The notes under the pieces are model-generated. The model saw nothing but the letters and a program-made list of their open reading frames with translations. It did no database searches and was not told where the DNA came from. Below are positions 1-8,782 of a stretch of DNA of 13,375 nucleotides, piece after piece (the first letter of the stretch is position 1; every line of letters begins with the position of its first letter). Made by a program: the position numbers and the translations under genes. The DNA comes from Candidatus Rokuibacteriota bacterium (GTDB lineage: Bacteria; Methylomirabilota; Methylomirabilia; Rokubacteriales; CSP1-6). The stretch is from the NCBI GenBank assembly GCA_016177555.1, contig JACOVB010000202.1, positions 1-13,375 of the forward strand, written 5' to 3'.

Positions 1-1657
<1,657 letters not shown>

Positions 1658-1703
1658 CGCTTCCCTCCCTGGCGGAATCGTCGTTTTTGTTCGCAGCGAC
1701 GCC

Positions 1704-1732
1704 ACGTTAGCACACCGCCGAGCGGCCCTCAA
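1704..1732 (-). promoter_or_regulatory. Predicted sigma-70-type promoter of metK
   Basis: On the minus strand a -35 element TTGAGG (1727-1732) is followed by a 17-bp spacer and an extended -10 element TGC-TAACGT (hexamer 1704-1709). The predicted transcription start is near 1697, leaving a leader of about 40 bases that ends in the strong metK ribosome-binding site. The same layout, with identical spacing and near-identical TGTGCTA(A/G)CGTGG, occurs upstream of lptC. The GH57 stop codon lies 19 bases before the -35 element, so this promoter separates metK-ahcY from the upstream operon. Confidence 0.65.
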
Positions 1733-1750
1733 GCGAAATCCAGGCGGCCG

Positions 1751-3856
1751 TCACGCCACCGCGCGCACGACGACGTCGAGCGCGAGCTCCCAGATCCCCC
1801 CGCGCGCGAGCCTCACGGGCCAGGCCAGCAGGATCGACGACCCCTGATAGATGCGCTCGAATCCTGCCTCGGAGATCGACACGGTTTCCACGGGGGCCCA
1901 GCCCACGTCGGCGGGAACGGCCCAGTGCAGGCTCACCTCGCCGCCCAGCCATTCGTCCACCAGGGCGAAGCCCCGCTGCCCCGCCGCCGTCCCGCGGCTC
2001 CCGAGCGAGGGCCGCCCCGGCAACCGGTAGTAGCGGCCCGGGGCGTCCCCCGCGGTGAGCGCCAGATTGAGCTGCACGCCCCAGCGCCCCACCAGCGTGT
2101 CGTCACCCGCCCACTCGAGCCGGTAGCGGACCGACAGCCGCGCGCCTGCTCCGTGGACGGCGACTGCCTTCTCGATCCGGAGCGGCAGGGCTTCCACCAG
2201 CGTGGGACCGAACACCACGCGGATCTCCCCATCGGTTTCGCGGACCGCGTGCGCCATCCGGAGCGCCGGACCGGCGAGGCGCGCCGCGTCCCACGGGGAG
2301 AGCGCGTCCAGCGCCCCGGCCTCGGGATAGAGCCCGTCCAGCAGCGAGGCGCGACGGAAGGCGTCGTACTCGAGGAGCCGGGTGAGTCCGGTCTCCTTCG
2401 CGTCCAGGCGCTCGTGGATGCTCAGCGCGCTCCCCCCGGCACCCCCCTGCGCCGCCTCGGTCTCCTTGATGCGACCGTGATACGCCTCACGCCGCCGCGT
2501 CAGCACATCCGCGAGGTCGATCGCGAGCGGCAGGTAGGCCAGCTCGGTGAGCGCCCCCCCGGATTCGGGGCACAGGGTCACGGTGAGCTCGGGCGTGCAG
2601 ACGCGCACCTCCATGCACCCGTCGCCGTTCCGGTCGCGGACCTCCCAGCGCAGGGCCGGCCCGCCGTCGCCGGCGGCCACGCGCCTCTCCGCCGCGATCA
2701 GCGCCGAGCGGACGGCGCGGCGCAGATGCGGCAGATAGCATCCGCCGAAGACGCCGTGCCAGTAGGCGTCGTTCGCCTGGCCGCGCCACAGACAGTCACG
2801 GGCGGCGAGGAGATCGGTGTCCCCTGGACGGACCCGCAGCCCGTGCTCGATCCGCCCCGACAGATCGACCATCTTCCAGTACGCGTCGGCCACCTCGGGG
2901 TACTTCACCAGGAAGGTCCGCCACAGCCCCCCGCGGAGCAGGCGTGAGAGCCGCTCGCCGTCCGGCAGGGCCCTCAGCCGCTGGCGGATCTCCTCCAGCT
3001 CCTCGGCGGCCGCGGCCGGCAGCGCCCAGTCCCCCATCTCGCTGTACGAGGCCGTCGGCAGGTAGACGCGCCCGCGGGGTCGCGTCGTGTCCAGCACCCT
3101 CGAGAAGGAGGAGACATCGAGCCACGGCGCCGCGCGGAGCGCGTCGAAGAAGCGCGCGAGCCAGCCCTCCTCGTAGACGAGGCGATGCGTGCCCGGCCAC
3201 ACCCCGAACTTCTCGCCGTCGTCCACCAGCGTCACGCTCCCCGCCCCGCCTCGCCCCTCGAGGTACCGGAGCGCCTCGGCGGGCTCCGCGAAGGGGATCA
3301 GGTAGCGCAGCCGCTCGCTGATGGGGAAGATCGCCAGCCGCGCGCCCTGCTCCTCCGTGAGGTAGTAGCCGCCCAGCGTCTCGGGATCGAGCCCCGCCAG
3401 CGCGAAGTGGTGATCGTCCACCACGACGAACTCGACCCCGGCCTCGGACAAGGCCTTCGGCAAGTGGGGCTCCCACACCCGCTCGGCGAGCCACAGACCC
3501 CGAGGCCGGACCCCGAAGTTCTCCCGCAGGAACTCGCTCAGCTGCCCGATCTGCCCGACCTTGTCCCGGTCGGGGACCATGGGGAGGATCGGCTCGTAGA
3601 AGCCACCGGTCAGCAGCTCCACCCGGCCGGAGGCCGCCAGCTCTCCCAGCAGGTCGAAGGTGGGCGCCGCACGCTCCCGCATCCAGCCCAGCAGGCCGCC
3701 GGAGCAGTGGACGGTGGCCGGAAGGTCCGTGGCGCGCGCCAGGCTCTCGAAGAACGGGTGGTACGCGGACGCCACCGCCTCGGCGATGACGGCATCGAAG
3801 TTCCCGACGGGCTGGTGGTTGTGGACGCCAAAGATGAAGCGCAGCCGCTCATTCAC
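1751..3856 (-). CDS. GH57 family alpha-glucan enzyme (4-alpha-glucanotransferase/alpha-amylase type)
   Basis: A 701-residue glycoside hydrolase family 57 protein, close in length to the Thermococcus 4-alpha-glucanotransferase. Such enzymes cut and often rejoin alpha-1,4-glucans through a covalent intermediate. GH57 motifs appear in order: HNHQP (12-16), GGFYEP (84-89), WLAERVWEP (122-130) with the expected nucleophile Glu125, VDDGEKFG (211-218) with the expected acid/base Asp at 212-213, and ASYSEMGDW (269-277). A helical segment with QANDAYWHGVFGG (360-372) matches the DUF1925 region, and the beta-rich remainder fits the DUF1926-type C-terminal domain. It contains a DRNGDG loop (408-413) resembling a calcium site. 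No signal peptide is seen, so it is probably cytoplasmic and acts on glycogen or maltodextrins. The GTG start at 3856 overlaps the end of rapZ by 8 bases, implying co-transcription and probably translational coupling. Hydrolase versus transferase cannot be decided from sequence. Confidence 0.9.
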   Translation of the reverse strand: MNERLRFIFGVHNHQPVGNFDAVIAEAVASAYHPFFESLARATDLPATVHCSGGLLGWMRERAAPTFDLLGELAASGRVELLTGGFYEPILPMVPDRDKVGQIGQLSEFLRENFGVRPRGLWLAERVWEPHLPKALSEAGVEFVVVDDHHFALAGLDPETLGGYYLTEEQGARLAIFPISERLRYLIPFAEPAEALRYLEGRGGAGSVTLVDDGEKFGVWPGTHRLVYEEGWLARFFDALRAAPWLDVSSFSRVLDTTRPRGRVYLPTASYSEMGDWALPAAAAEELEEIRQRLRALPDGERLSRLLRGGLWRTFLVKYPEVADAYWKMVDLSGRIEHGLRVRPGDTDLLAARDCLWRGQANDAYWHGVFGGCYLPHLRRAVRSALIAAERRVAAGDGGPALRWEVRDRNGDGCMEVRVCTPELTVTLCPESGGALTELAYLPLAIDLADVLTRRREAYHGRIKETEAAQGGAGGSALSIHERLDAKETGLTRLLEYDAFRRASLLDGLYPEAGALDALSPWDAARLAGPALRMAHAVRETDGEIRVVFGPTLVEALPLRIEKAVAVHGAGARLSVRYRLEWAGDDTLVGRWGVQLNLALTAGDAPGRYYRLPGRPSLGSRGTAAGQRGFALVDEWLGGEVSLHWAVPADVGWAPVETVSISEAGFERIYQGSSILLAWPVRLARGGIWELALDVVVRAVA

Positions 3857-4742
3857 GGCCGAGGTCTCGGTGCCGGACGGTCGGCGGGTAGCCGAGATCC
3901 TCGAGGAAACCCCGCAGCGCCTCCACCAGCGCCACGGAGCGGTGACGCCCGCCCGTGCACCCGACGGCGACGCTCAGGTACGCCTTGCCCTCCCGCTGGT
4001 ACAGCGGCAGGAGGAACCGCACGAGCTCCTGCAACCGGGCCAGGAGCTCCCGGCTCTCCAGGTGGGAGAAGACGAACTCCGCGACCGGCGCGTCGCGCCC
4101 GTCGAGCGCGCGCAGGGTCTCGACGAAGTGCGGGTTCGGCAGAAACCGGACGTCGAACACGAGGTCGGCGTCGTAGGGGATGCCGTGCTTGTATCCGAAG
4201 GAGATCAGAGAGACCGCCAGCGCGCCCCCGTCCCGCCCGGTGGAATACGCCTCCACCAGGTGCTCCTTCAGCTGGTGCACGCTGAGCTCGGAGGTATCGA
4301 TGATGCGGTCCGCGATCTCGCGGAGGTGGGCCAGCGCCTTCCGCTCGGCGCGGATGCCGTCCAGCACGCTGCCGTCGCCAGCCAGCGGGTGGCGCCGGCG
4401 CGTCTCGTGGTAGCGGCGCACGAGCGCCTCGTCGGCGGCCTCGAGGAAGAGCACCTCCGGGACGTGCCCCGTGCCGCGCAGCTCGGCGAGGATCTCCAGC
4501 AGGTGGGCCAGGTACTCCCCCTCCCGCACGTCCACGCCCAGGGCGATCTTCTTGATCTCGCGGCTCGATTGCGCGCAGAGCGCGGCGAAGGTGGGGATCA
4601 GGGTCGTCGGAAGGTTGTCGACGCAGAAGTACCCGAGGTCCTCCAGGCATTTGATCGCGTAGCTTTTCCCCGCGCCGGAGAGCCCCGTGATGATCACGAA
4701 GCGCACGGAGTGGTCGACCGCGGGCGGACGCACCTGCGTCAC
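3849..4742 (-). CDS. rapZ: RapZ family P-loop nucleotide-binding protein
   Basis: RapZ (formerly YvcJ/YhbJ) proteins have an N-terminal P-loop domain and a C-terminal domain that, in enterobacteria, binds the small RNA GlmZ and controls glucosamine-6-phosphate synthase. Elsewhere the role is less clear. The 297-residue protein has Walker A GLSGAGKS (20-27), CVDNLP shortly after, the block SFGYKHGIPYDADLVFDVRF in the second half, and VGCTGGRHRSV near the C-terminus, all family hallmarks. The chosen start is the GTG at 4742, which overlaps the hpf stop as GTGA; GTG codons at residues 4 and 13 are alternatives. The ribosome-binding region is weak and largely occupied by a 7-bp hairpin, so translation probably depends on ribosomes finishing hpf. 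The ptsN gene often found between hpf and rapZ is absent. Whether it regulates amino-sugar supply here is inference. Confidence 0.95.
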   Translation of the reverse strand: MTQVRPPAVDHSVRFVIITGLSGAGKSYAIKCLEDLGYFCVDNLPTTLIPTFAALCAQSSREIKKIALGVDVREGEYLAHLLEILAELRGTGHVPEVLFLEAADEALVRRYHETRRRHPLAGDGSVLDGIRAERKALAHLREIADRIIDTSELSVHQLKEHLVEAYSTGRDGGALAVSLISFGYKHGIPYDADLVFDVRFLPNPHFVETLRALDGRDAPVAEFVFSHLESRELLARLQELVRFLLPLYQREGKAYLSVAVGCTGGRHRSVALVEALRGFLEDLGYPPTVRHRDLGRE

Positions 4743-5272
4743 GGCACGGGCTCGATGAGCCCGAGGTCTCCGCCCTTCCGGCGGTAGAGCACGTTCACGG
4801 AGTCCGTGCCCGCATTGGTGAAGACCAGGAACGGGTCGCGGCGAAGCCGGAACTGCTCCACCGCCTCCTCCACGGACATGGGCTTGGCCGATACCTGCCG
4901 CACCACCAGATCGCCCTCGGGCCCCGGGGCCGGCGCTGCCGCAGGAGCCGGGGCCGCGGCCTCCGGCGCCGTCCGTCGGCCTTTGCTGTGGCTCCGGACC
5001 CGGTCCTTGGTCTCGCGCACCTGGCGGGTCAGCGCCGCGATCGCCTGGTCCACCGCCACCGCGAGGTCCTCGGCGGTCTCCTCGCTGCGCAGGTTCCGGC
5101 GCTTCCCCACGAGCGTGAGCGCCGCCGTGCGCCGGTGCTTCTCCTTGGAGAGCACGATCTTCGCCTCGATCAGCGTCGGCAGCAGGCGGGTGAGCTTGTG
5201 GATCTTCTGGCTGAGCGCGTCCTTGTACGTCTTCGAGATGGTGAGACCCCGCGTGCTGATGATCACATCCAT
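4739..5272 (-). CDS. hpf: Ribosome hibernation-promoting factor, long form
   Basis: Long-form HPF binds the 30S subunit and, through its C-terminal domain, dimerises 70S ribosomes into inactive 100S particles in stationary phase or starvation. The 177-residue protein starts MDVIISTRGLTIS and has the basic N-terminal ribosome-binding domain (about 1-100, including KEKHRRTAALTLVGKRRN). An Ala/Pro-rich linker follows (102-118). The conserved dimerisation domain (about 124-175) has KPMSVEEAVEQF, PFLVFTNAGT and VNVLYRRKGGDLGLIEP. Its length and the C-terminal domain exclude the short YhbH/HPF type of gammaproteobacteria. The ATG at 5272 lies 15 bases after the rpoN stop and has GGAGG 8 bases upstream. 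The stop overlaps the rapZ GTG start. Placement next to rpoN is the common arrangement. Confidence 0.96.
   Translation of the reverse strand: MDVIISTRGLTISKTYKDALSQKIHKLTRLLPTLIEAKIVLSKEKHRRTAALTLVGKRRNLRSEETAEDLAVAVDQAIAALTRQVRETKDRVRSHSKGRRTAPEAAAPAPAAAPAPGPEGDLVVRQVSAKPMSVEEAVEQFRLRRDPFLVFTNAGTDSVNVLYRRKGGDLGLIEPVP
4747..4763 (-). promoter_or_regulatory. Hairpin immediately before the rapZ start
   Basis: The last hpf codons form a perfect 7-bp stem (CGGGCTC/GAGCCCG) with a 3-base ATC loop, ending 4 bases before the rapZ GTG. It covers the place where a ribosome-binding site should be, and no clear Shine-Dalgarno sequence is visible. A ribosome completing hpf would open it, so it may enforce translational coupling. 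Codon constraint alone could also produce such a short stem. Confidence 0.4.
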
Positions 5273-5287
5273 GGTTGCGCCTCCGCG

Positions 5288-6739
5288 CTACCGTTTCCGG
5301 CGTGCCAGCCGGCGCTGGTGCGACGGAAGGATCCCCAGCTCCTCGCGGTACTTGGCGACGGTCCGGCGTGCGATGGTCAGCCCCTTGGCGTGGAGCTCGC
5401 GCGCGACGTCCTGGTCGGAGAGCGGCTTGCCCGGGTCCTCGGCGGCCGCCATGTCCTGGATCATCTTCTTCACCGACACGGAGGACACCACGTCCCCGTT
5501 GATGGACGCGATGCCGCTGTGGAAGAAGTACTTGAGCTCGAAGAGCCCCTGCGGGGTCTGCACGTACTTGTTGGTTGTGACCCGGCTGATCGTCGACTCG
5601 TGCATCCCGATGTCCTCGCCCACGTCGCGCAACGCCAGCGGTCGCAGGTGCGGCACCCCCTTGTCGAGGAAGTCGCGCTGGAACTTCACGAGGCTTGTCG
5701 CGACCTTGCGAAGCGTCCGCTGCCGCTGCTCGACGCTCTTGATGAGCCACACGGCCGAGCGGAGCTTCTGCTCCACGAACTGCCTGTCCTCCCCCGCCGA
5801 GCCCCGTAGCAGCGACCGGTAGAGCGCGTTGACGCGCAGCCGCGGGATGCCGTCCTCGTTGAGGATCACGAGGTAGTCGCCGCCGATCTTCTCGATGGTC
5901 ACGTCGGGCGCGATGTAGCGCTGGTCGGCCACCGCGAACCGGCGCCCGGGCTTCGGCTCGAGCCCCTGGATCTCCTCCACCGACTCCATGATGCGGTCCA
6001 GCGGGAGCTTGAACGCGCGGGCGATGTCGGCATAGCGCCGGCGCTCGAGATCGTCCATGTGGCGCTCGACGATCTCCACCGAGACGGGATCGGGCTCCGG
6101 GTCGGTCCGGAGCTGCAGCAGCAGGCACTCCTGGATACTCCGCGCGGCGACCCCGGTGGGGTCGAAGGTCTGGATGAGCCCCAGCATCGTCTCGACCAGC
6201 TCGGCCGACCGGCCCGTGAGCGCGGCGATCTCCGCGATCTCGGCCCGCAGGTACCCGTCCTCGTCCAGGTTGCCGATGATGGCCTCCCCGACCGCCACCT
6301 CGTCAGGCTCAGCGACGGCGAGCCTGAGCTGCTCGTTGAGGTGCTCGTCCAGCGATGCATCGCTCCGCCCGAGATTCTCGAACGGCAGCTCCTCCCGCTC
6401 CTCGGTGGAGACCGGCGTCCGCTCGTCGGGCTGGTCGAAGACGGCCGAGGTGAGGTCGAAGGGCAGGTCGTCGGTCCGCTCCTGGTCCACGGCGGAACTC
6501 TCACTGGGAACGGGCTCGTTCGTCGTCGGACCGGGCGGGGCGTCAGCCAGGTCCTCCGAGGGCGCCTCCGCCGTGGTGTCCGTGCCGTCCGTGGGCACCT
6601 CCTCCAGCAGCGGGTTGTCCCGCAGCTCCTCCTCCACGACCTCCTTCAGCTCGAGCGTCGAGAGCTGCAGGAGCTGGATCGCCTGCTGCAGGAGCGGCGT
6701 CATGACGACGCGCTGAGTCTGCCGGAGGGACAGTCGCAT
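5288..6739 (-). CDS. rpoN: RNA polymerase sigma-54 factor
   Basis: RpoN directs RNA polymerase to -24/-12 promoters and needs AAA+ activators to open DNA. The 483-residue protein shows the whole family layout: Gln/Leu-rich region I starting MRLSLRQTQRVVMTPLLQQA (1-20) and continuing to about residue 47; an acidic region II linker (about 50-125); the core-binding domain with FDPTGVAARSIQECLLLQL; the DNA-binding region with ESTISRVTTNKYVQTPQG and FELKYFF; and the RpoN box ARRTVAKYRE (457-466). I prefer the ATG at 6739, with GGAG 9 bases upstream, over the GTG two codons earlier, which lies only 3 bases after GGAG. It follows lptB by 22 bases and precedes hpf by 15, so all are probably one transcript. 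I found no clear -24/-12 site in front of its own operon. Confidence 0.98.
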   Translation of the reverse strand: MRLSLRQTQRVVMTPLLQQAIQLLQLSTLELKEVVEEELRDNPLLEEVPTDGTDTTAEAPSEDLADAPPGPTTNEPVPSESSAVDQERTDDLPFDLTSAVFDQPDERTPVSTEEREELPFENLGRSDASLDEHLNEQLRLAVAEPDEVAVGEAIIGNLDEDGYLRAEIAEIAALTGRSAELVETMLGLIQTFDPTGVAARSIQECLLLQLRTDPEPDPVSVEIVERHMDDLERRRYADIARAFKLPLDRIMESVEEIQGLEPKPGRRFAVADQRYIAPDVTIEKIGGDYLVILNEDGIPRLRVNALYRSLLRGSAGEDRQFVEQKLRSAVWLIKSVEQRQRTLRKVATSLVKFQRDFLDKGVPHLRPLALRDVGEDIGMHESTISRVTTNKYVQTPQGLFELKYFFHSGIASINGDVVSSVSVKKMIQDMAAAEDPGKPLSDQDVARELHAKGLTIARRTVAKYREELGILPSHQRRLARRKR

Positions 6740-6761
6740 GGTCACGTGCTCCGCCCGGCCG

Positions 6762-7484
6762 TCACAGCGAGAACTTCTCCCCGAGGTAGATCTCCCGGGC
6801 CTTCGGGTTGTTGGCGAGCTCGGTGGCGGTCCCCGACGCCAGGATGCGGCCGTGGTACAGGATGTACGCGCGATCGGTGATCGCGAGCGTCTCCCGCACG
6901 TTGTGGTCGGTGATGAGCACGCCGATCCCGCGCTCCTTGAGCCGCGCGACGATCTCCTGGATGTCGCCGATGGCGATGGGGTCGATCCCGGTGAAGGGCT
7001 CGTCGAGCAGGAGGTAGCGCGGGTTCGTGACGAGAGCCCGCGTGATCTCGAGCCGCCGGCGCTCGCCGCCGGACAGCGTGTAGGCTTTGTGCCGCGCCAG
7101 CGGGGTCAGGTCGAGCTCGGCGAGCAGCACCCGGAGCCGGGCAGCGCGCTCCTGCGCGGACAGGTCCATGGTCTCGAGGATGGCCAGGAGGTTCTCCTCC
7201 ACCGTGAGCTTGCGGAACACGGACGATTCCTGGGGCAGGTAGCCCATCCCCTTCCGGCAGCGCAGGTACATGGGCAGGTCGGTGATCTCCTGGCCCTCGA
7301 GGAAGATGCGGCCGCCCTCGGGCCGCAGGAGCCCCACGATCATGTAGAACGACGTCGTCTTCCCCGCCCCGTTGGGGCCCAGGAGCCCCACCACTTCCCC
7401 GCGGTGGATGTCGAGGCTGACGCCGTCCACCACGAGGCGGTTGCGAAAGCGCTTCACCAGGCCTTGGGCGATGAGTCCCTCCAT
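6762..7484 (-). CDS. lptB: LPS export ABC transporter ATP-binding protein
   Basis: LptB is the cytoplasmic ATPase of the LptB2FGC complex, which extracts lipopolysaccharide from the inner membrane and pushes it along the periplasmic bridge. The 240-residue protein has Walker A GPNGAGKT (36-43), the Q-loop Gln85 in [10 protein letters not shown], signature LSGGE (137-141), Walker B YLLLDE with catalytic Glu162, and switch His194 in [21 protein letters not shown] and a C-terminus of the YLGE-x-F type are typical of LptB rather than branched amino-acid transporters. The ATG at 7484 shares one base with the lptA stop (TGATG); the frame stays open further upstream, but that part only shadows lptA. 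The genes for the membrane partners LptF and LptG are not in the window, as is common. Confidence 0.97.
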   Translation of the reverse strand: MEGLIAQGLVKRFRNRLVVDGVSLDIHRGEVVGLLGPNGAGKTTSFYMIVGLLRPEGGRIFLEGQEITDLPMYLRCRKGMGYLPQESSVFRKLTVEENLLAILETMDLSAQERAARLRVLLAELDLTPLARHKAYTLSGGERRRLEITRALVTNPRYLLLDEPFTGIDPIAIGDIQEIVARLKERGIGVLITDHNVRETLAITDRAYILYHGRILASGTATELANNPKAREIYLGEKFSL

Positions 7485-8119
7485 CACGGGCACGGAGCGC
7501 GGGGGCCCGCCTTGGCGTCGCCGCCCTGCGGGCCCTCGCGTTTCGGGTAGAACACGGCCTTCACCCGCTCCTGCTTGCCGCCCTCCACCACGCTGCGGTC
7601 CTCGGCGAGGAAGATCGTGATGCGCTCGCCGGTGACGACGTTCTCCTCCTGCCACACCCGCGCATCCCCGATGAGCACCACCCGCTGCTCGGCGTCGTAG
7701 TACTCGGCCCGCTTCGCCGTCCCCGTCCGGCAGTCCTTCGTGATGATCCGGACGCTCCCGGTGGACACGGTGCGGGCGATCCGCTCGCCGCTGGCGTCCA
7801 GATAGACCTCCATCCGGTCGGCATACTGGGTGGCGGTGTTCTGCCGGGCGATCACGCTGCCCGTGAAGATGACGAGCCCTTCCTTCTGCATGGACTCGAG
7901 CCGGTCGGCGTCCACCGTCAGCGGTGCGCTCGTGTCGTCCCCGCGCCGCTTGGCGGATGGGGCGTCCGCCTGGGCGGGCTTCGCCTCCGCCGGCCTTTGC
8001 CTCGGCGTCGCGCTCTGCGTGGGCCGCCGCCGCCCCTGGCTGCTCTGGGCCTCACCGAGAGCCGGGAGGAGCCCGAAGAGCACGACGCATGCCCCGAGCA
8101 CCGCCATCGTCCGCCTCAC
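7484..8119 (-). CDS. lptA: Periplasmic LPS transport protein LptA (OstA domain)
   Basis: LptA forms the periplasmic bridge carrying LPS from LptC to LptD. The 211-residue protein begins with a signal peptide (residues 1-24: two Arg, a hydrophobic core, then ALGEA), with likely cleavage before QSSQ. A Pro/Ala/Arg-rich segment (about 26-64) leads into the OstA/LptA beta-jellyroll domain (about 66-193), seen in [19 protein letters not shown], the repeating short beta-strand pattern, [20 protein letters not shown] and [19 protein letters not shown] chose the GTG at 8119, which overlaps the lptC stop as GTGA and gives a complete signal peptide; the ATG at 8107 would drop both N-terminal arginines. 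The disordered-looking linker before the domain is longer than in E. coli LptA. Confidence 0.92.
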   Translation of the reverse strand: MRRTMAVLGACVVLFGLLPALGEAQSSQGRRRPTQSATPRQRPAEAKPAQADAPSAKRRGDDTSAPLTVDADRLESMQKEGLVIFTGSVIARQNTATQYADRMEVYLDASGERIARTVSTGSVRIITKDCRTGTAKRAEYYDAEQRVVLIGDARVWQEENVVTGERITIFLAEDRSVVEGGKQERVKAVFYPKREGPQGGDAKAGPRAPCP

Positions 8120-8721
8120 CGCCGGGCTCCCGCCGTCACCGGCGCTGCCGGCTCGGCCGGGCCCTTCCCGAACGTCGCCCGGAGCCGCCCCTTGATCTCC
8201 GTGTGCTGCGCACCCACGCGCGCGTCGAGCCCCAGGCCCTTGACCACCGCACCCGGGCGGAACACGGTGACGGGGTCGTCCGTCCAGGCGCGCTGCTGCG
8301 CCGCGTCCCACCGCAGCCGCGTCGTCTCCAGGCGGAGTCCATCGCTCGAGATCAGCACCACGTTCCCCCTGAGCTCCACGTTCTTCGTCTCGTGCGCCAG
8401 CTCTCCCTCGTCACCCGTGACCGTCCAGCTCCGCTGCGGCTCCTGGATCCGGATCGTCACCTTCCGGAGCATCGTCTTGCCCTGCTGCTCGTAGGCCTCC
8501 GCCTGATCGGCGTCGAGCTGCCACCGCATGCCGTCCCGCGACTCCTCCTGCAAATGCACTTCCTTGATCCGGTAGTCAGCCGTCGTGGCGCCGATCTCGG
8601 GCCGCTGCGTCCTCGTCGCCCGTCCTCTCACGACGAGGACGGTCGCGATGGCGACCACGAACAGCGCGACACCGACCAGGATATAGCGCGAAAATCGCTG
8701 GGTATGCAATTTCAGTACCAC
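8116..8721 (-). CDS. lptC: LPS export membrane-anchored protein LptC
   Basis: LptC is a bitopic inner-membrane protein that receives LPS from LptB2FG and hands it to LptA. The protein (201 residues from the GTG at 8721) has one N-terminal membrane segment (about 14-32) after a short basic tail, then a periplasmic beta-jellyroll domain with YRIKEVHLQEE, the WQLDADQAEAYEQQGKTMLRKV block and ELRGNVVLISSDGLRLETTRLRWD, typical of YrbK/LptC. The start is uncertain: the GTG at 8721 lies inside the predicted promoter -10 element, so a transcript from that promoter would begin near 8713. The TTG at 8709 (197 residues) would then be used with almost no leader. Read-through transcripts could use the GTG, with a GGGGGG run about 10 bases upstream. 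The stop overlaps the lptA start. Confidence 0.92.
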   Translation of the reverse strand: MVLKLHTQRFSRYILVGVALFVVAIATVLVVRGRATRTQRPEIGATTADYRIKEVHLQEESRDGMRWQLDADQAEAYEQQGKTMLRKVTIRIQEPQRSWTVTGDEGELAHETKNVELRGNVVLISSDGLRLETTRLRWDAAQQRAWTDDPVTVFRPGAVVKGLGLDARVGAQHTEIKGRLRATFGKGPAEPAAPVTAGARR

Positions 8722-8748
8722 GCTAGCACAGCCCCCCTAGGGCGGCAA
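8720..8748 (-). promoter_or_regulatory. Predicted sigma-70-type promoter of the lptC operon
   Basis: On the minus strand, -35 TTGCCG (8743-8748) and extended -10 TGC-TAGCGT (hexamer 8720-8725) are separated by 17 bp. The shared block TGTGCTA(A/G)CGTGG and the identical 31-base layout match the metK promoter. It begins right after the terminator-like hairpin, as expected for a new transcription unit. The spacer contains the palindrome CCCTAGGG, which could bind a regulator or be chance. The -10 hexamer overlaps the first two bases of the upstream-most lptC start codon. Confidence 0.6.
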
Positions 8749-8782
8749 TGAAGAAAGGCCGCCTGAGACCCTCAGCGGCCTT
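8745..8782 (-). terminator. Intrinsic-terminator-like hairpin overlapping the kdsC stop
   Basis: On the minus strand AAGGCCG-CTGAG pairs with CTCAG-CGGCCTT across a GGT loop, giving a 12-bp stem with one bulged base (8755-8782), followed by the T-rich stretch TCTTCATT. The kdsC stop codon sits in the left arm. The stem is strong and the T-tract moderate, so I expect partial termination with possible read-through into lptC. Confidence 0.6.

Noticed and set aside
1658..1703. SAM riboswitch in the metK leader
   Set aside because: The leader from the predicted promoter is only about 40 bases and contains no kink-turn or multi-helix pattern; it is too short for SAM-I and I see no SAM-II or SAM-IV core.
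1733..1760. Intrinsic terminator after the GH57 gene
   Set aside because: Only a 6-bp stem with a G-U pair can be drawn (GGTGGC with GCCGCC), and no T-tract follows.
3849..6128. A 759-codon fusion of RapZ with an upstream Arg/Gly-rich region
   Set aside because: The upstream part is an out-of-frame reading of hpf and rpoN; the GTGA overlap start at 4742 gives a normal-length RapZ.
6740..6761. Sigma-54 autoregulatory promoter before rpoN
   Set aside because: The lptB-rpoN gap is 22 bases and contains no TGGCAC-N5-TTGCA-like sequence.
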